Part shown: positions 60,566-64,000 of the stretch, in pieces | How positions within the stretch are numbered: position 1 is the stretch's first letter | Layout of the letters: the number at the start of each line of letters is the position of its first letter | Assembly: GCF_025685395.1 (NCBI RefSeq) | Contig: NZ_JAGSYA010000003.1 | Location: 434,001-498,000 of the forward strand | DNA: 64,000 nt | Origin: Terriglobus tenax | GTDB taxonomy: Bacteria; Acidobacteriota; Terriglobia; Terriglobales; Acidobacteriaceae | Direction of reading: 5' to 3' | Notes under the pieces: model-generated | Told to the model about the DNA's origin: nothing | What the model saw: the letters and a program-made list of their open reading frames with translations, nothing else | Databases searched by the model: none | Program-made: the position numbers and the translations under genes

Positions 60566-61323
60566 CAAGGCGTTGCGGCAATGAAGAGGGATACCTGCTG
60601 GTTGGACTTCTGGTCATCATCTTCATTGTGCTGTTGATGCTTGGCGTGGCTGCACCTGCCACCCTGAAGGCACTGCGTCATGACCAGGAGGTTGAGTCCA
60701 TGCATCGCGCGCAGCAGTATGAGCGTGCCATCCAGGTCTACTACCGCAAGCTTGGCCACTATCCTGCTTCGATTGACCAGTTGGAGAACTCCAACAACAT
60801 GCGCTTTCTGCGCCGCCGCTACACGGACCCGCTGACAGGGAAGGATGACTGGCGGCTGATTCATTTTGGCGAGACGAAATCGAAGATCAAGGGGTTCTTT
60901 GGCCAGCCGCTGGCGCCCACCGGCGGCGGCTTGGGAGCGGCTTCGGGTATGGGATCGGGGCTTGGTGCCTCGACGACATCGACCGGGGCGACAGGGAGTA
61001 CGGGATCGACCGGCAGCACCAGCCCGTTTGGCGGGATCGGCAGCCAGAGCGCGTCCAGCCTGAAAGGGACCGGTGGTGTGATCGTCGGTGTGGGTACGTC
61101 GAAGACCGGAGCGTCGCAACTGGCGATCAACGGCGACGAGACGCACTATGAAGACTGGGAGTTTGTGTACGATCCGCGGATTGAGCAGTTGCGTGCGCAG
61201 GCAAGTCTGCTGGGCGGCTCAGCGGGCAGTGGCTCTTTGGGAAGTCTCGGAGCGACGGGATCGACCGGTGCGACGGGTTCTACAGGTTCAACCGGAAGTA
61301 CGGGAACCACGACACTACCCTGA
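60562..61323 (+). CDS. Pseudopilin-like protein with atypical N-terminal motif and GST-rich tail
   Basis: A 253-residue protein. N terminus MTRRCGNEEG-YLLVGLLVIIFIVLLMLG resembles a type IV prepilin leader cut after Gly10, but residue +1 is Tyr and residue +5 is Gly instead of Glu. The helix continues to about residue 60 (EVESMHRAQQYERAIQVYYRKLGHYPASIDQL), as in GspG/GspH-like pilins. After residue 100 the sequence is Gly/Ser/Thr-rich with GSTGSTG, GATGSTG and similar units at about 130-145 and 230-250. It is the last gene of the operon. The missing Glu5 resembles minor pseudopilins such as GspK. Confidence 0.72.
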   Translation: MTRRCGNEEGYLLVGLLVIIFIVLLMLGVAAPATLKALRHDQEVESMHRAQQYERAIQVYYRKLGHYPASIDQLENSNNMRFLRRRYTDPLTGKDDWRLIHFGETKSKIKGFFGQPLAPTGGGLGAASGMGSGLGASTTSTGATGSTGSTGSTSPFGGIGSQSASSLKGTGGVIVGVGTSKTGASQLAINGDETHYEDWEFVYDPRIEQLRAQASLLGGSAGSGSLGSLGATGSTGATGSTGSTGSTGTTTLP

Positions 61324-61332
61324 GAATCAGGC

Positions 61333-61407
61333 TGGAGCGGGAGACCGGGATCGAACCGGCGACATTCAGCTTGGGAAGCTGACGTTCTGCCACTGAACTA
61401 CTCCCGC
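61333..61407 (-). tRNA. tRNA-Gly (anticodon CCC), CCA encoded
   Basis: On the minus strand the acceptor stem is GCGGGAG with CTCCCGC and discriminator T before the encoded CCA. The D arm has TAGTTCAGTGGCAGAA, the T arm GGTTCGATCC, and the anticodon arm TCAGC-TTCCCAA-GCTGA with the anticodon CCC. It lies directly after the pseudopilin gene on the opposite strand. Confidence 0.95.
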
Positions 61408-61419
61408 TCGCTGGAGATG

Positions 61420-61448
61420 ATTATAGAGCAGCCGTTTACAGGATAGAA
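61420..61448 (-). promoter_or_regulatory. Predicted sigma-70-type promoter of tRNA-Gly
   Basis: Reading the minus strand, a perfect TATAAT (plus coordinates 61420-61425) lies 17 bases downstream of TTCTAT (61443-61448). The predicted start lies a few bases before the tRNA 5' end. The -35 is weak. Confidence 0.5.
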
Positions 61449-61516
61449 CAGGAACGCTTTCTTCCGTCTGGGTTGGCGTGGCTGCGAGGGCGTAATCTTT
61501 AAGAGATAGGAGAGTT

Positions 61517-62587
61517 ATGTCTCACGAACTGGGAGCGATCCGCGGGGCAATTCTGGCGGGAGAGCGCATGGATGTTTCTGCTGCCCGCTGGCTGTGGGAG
61601 CACGCCACCGATGCGGAACTGCAGGAGCTCAGCACGGTTGTTCGCGACCGCTTTCATCCGCAGCATCGTTGCACGTACATGATCATGCGGATCATCAACT
61701 ATACGAACGTTTGCGTGGCGCAGTGTGATTACTGTGCGTTTTATAAGCTGCCCGGGCAGGAGGGCGGTTATGTGATGGCGCAGGACGAGGTCTTTGCCAA
61801 GCTGGACCAGTTGCTGACGCTGGGTGGCGACCTGGCGGCGTTCAACGGCGGCTTCAATCCGCATCTGCCGCTGAATTATTACTGCGATCTGTTCCGCACA
61901 ATCCGCGAGCGTTATGGTGATGAACTGGAGTTTTATGCGATGACCATCGCGGAGTTCATGTACCTGGCCGATCATGCGAAGTTGAGCTTTGATGAGGCCG
62001 CGGCACGCTTCAAAACTGCCGGTGTGCGGTGGATTACCGGCGGCGGCGCGGAGATTCTTACCGAGGAGTTCCGCAGGCGGCACAGCAAGTTCAAGTACAC
62101 GGTCAGTGAATACTTTGAGGCACAGCGCGCGATTCTGCGGGCCGGGTTGAAAACAACCGCGACGATGGTCATCGGTTTTGACGAGACGATTGAAGAACGG
62201 TTGGAGCACCTGGAGCGTGTACGCGCGTTTCAGGACGAGACCGGCGGTATTGCCAGCTTCCTGTGCTGGACCTTCAAGCCATACTTCACGCAGATTGGCG
62301 GTATCGAGATCTCGACGCAGGAGTATCTGCGTCACCTGGCCCTGAGCCGCATCTTCCTCGACAATGTGCCTCGCATCCGCACCTCGGTATTGACGCAGAA
62401 CGATCGCGCGCTGGAGGGGCTGACGTATGGAGCCGATGACTTCGATCTTCCGATTGAAGATGAGGTAACGCAGAAGGCCGGTGCAACCATAAGCCTGGAC
62501 TTTGACCGCATCCTCAATGTTGCCCGGCAGCTTGGCTATCAGCCGGAGTACCGGCATGTGGCGACCGGGGCACGCGTCGCAGGTTGA
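61517..62587 (+). CDS. mqnC: Radical-SAM cyclic dehypoxanthinyl futalosine synthase-like (MqnC)
   Basis: A 356-residue radical SAM protein of the MqnC/MqnE group. The 4Fe-4S motif is NVCVAQCDYCAFY (CxxxCxxC) at about residues 68-77, the glycine-rich SAM segment is AAFNGGFNPHLPLNYYCDLF, and GGGAEIL, KTTATMVIGFDET and the C-terminal TQNDRALEGLTYGADDF region fit MqnC. It closes the cyclic futalosine ring during menaquinone synthesis. AGGAGAG precedes the ATG. No other mqn gene is in view. The SAM segment differs somewhat from typical GGLHP. Confidence 0.75.
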   Translation: MSHELGAIRGAILAGERMDVSAARWLWEHATDAELQELSTVVRDRFHPQHRCTYMIMRIINYTNVCVAQCDYCAFYKLPGQEGGYVMAQDEVFAKLDQLLTLGGDLAAFNGGFNPHLPLNYYCDLFRTIRERYGDELEFYAMTIAEFMYLADHAKLSFDEAAARFKTAGVRWITGGGAEILTEEFRRRHSKFKYTVSEYFEAQRAILRAGLKTTATMVIGFDETIEERLEHLERVRAFQDETGGIASFLCWTFKPYFTQIGGIEISTQEYLRHLALSRIFLDNVPRIRTSVLTQNDRALEGLTYGADDFDLPIEDEVTQKAGATISLDFDRILNVARQLGYQPEYRHVATGARVAG

Positions 62588-62658
62588 AGAAATCTCCTCT
62601 GCCGGGGCAGATGCAATATCCGCCCGGCAGAGACCCGTTCATGGACGGGGTACGTCAC

Positions 62659-64000
<1,342 letters not shown>

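Overview
The window looks like chromosomal DNA of an Acidobacteriaceae member (Terriglobus/Granulicella-like). This is inferred from about 60% GC, an Oar-like TonB-dependent receptor with an N-terminal carboxypeptidase-regulatory domain, the order of the division and cell-wall cluster, a futalosine-pathway radical-SAM gene, and a family of interspersed intergenic repeats. No taxonomic marker such as 16S rRNA is present. No plasmid, prophage, CRISPR array or complete insertion sequence was seen.

Layout. 1-0.4 kb: the C-terminal end of an HExxH metallopeptidase, the only trace of possible mobile DNA. 0.7-10.7 kb: single housekeeping and accessory genes (VKOR, MFS exporter, alpha/beta hydrolase, threonine dehydratase-like enzyme, SH3/TPR periplasmic protein, UppP, XRE regulator, GNAT, PhzF-like protein, receiver-only response regulator). 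10.7-25 kb: DNA repair, replication and envelope genes, mostly on the minus strand (recG, polA, queA, a DUF374 acyltransferase, glmM, xseA, DUF2905, a response regulator, a YfgM-like protein), plus a plus-strand ABC exporter pair. 25-36 kb: two large TonB-dependent receptors. The second forms a tight operon with a Sel1-repeat protein and a PiuC-type dioxygenase, a siderophore/iron module. 36-39.3 kb: fasciclin protein, a chemoreceptor with a c-type heme motif behind a sigma-28-like promoter, and a DUF2127 protein. 39.5-51.6 kb: the dcw cluster mraZ-rsmH-ftsL-ftsI-murE-murF-mraY-murD-ftsW-murG, preceded by three MraZ-box-like heptamers at a 10-bp period and ended by a hairpin at the murG stop. 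51.6-54.5 kb: a secreted Gly/Asn-rich YXWGXW protein, three small membrane proteins (two of them paralogues) and an A-type Fe-S carrier. 54.6-61.3 kb: a seven-gene type II secretion/type IV pilus inner-membrane module (F, E, M, N, O, P/C-like, pseudopilin-like) without secretin or prepilin peptidase. 61.3-64 kb: tRNA-Gly(CCC), an MqnC-like gene and the 3' part of glmS.

How genes work together: GlmS and GlmM lead to UDP-GlcNAc, used by the MurE/F/D/G and MraY steps encoded in the dcw cluster. UppP recycles the undecaprenyl carrier. FtsL, FtsI and FtsW are the septal machinery. The meso-DAP-type motif of MurE indicates DAP peptidoglycan.

The least explained feature is non-coding. Several intergenic gaps carry degenerate GGATGG/CCATCC boxes, often as inverted pairs, with CTAG tetranucleotides at their borders that repeatedly supply or abut gene stop codons. 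Others carry a second family of short palindromes. One box array has become the start of recG and another the end of xseA.
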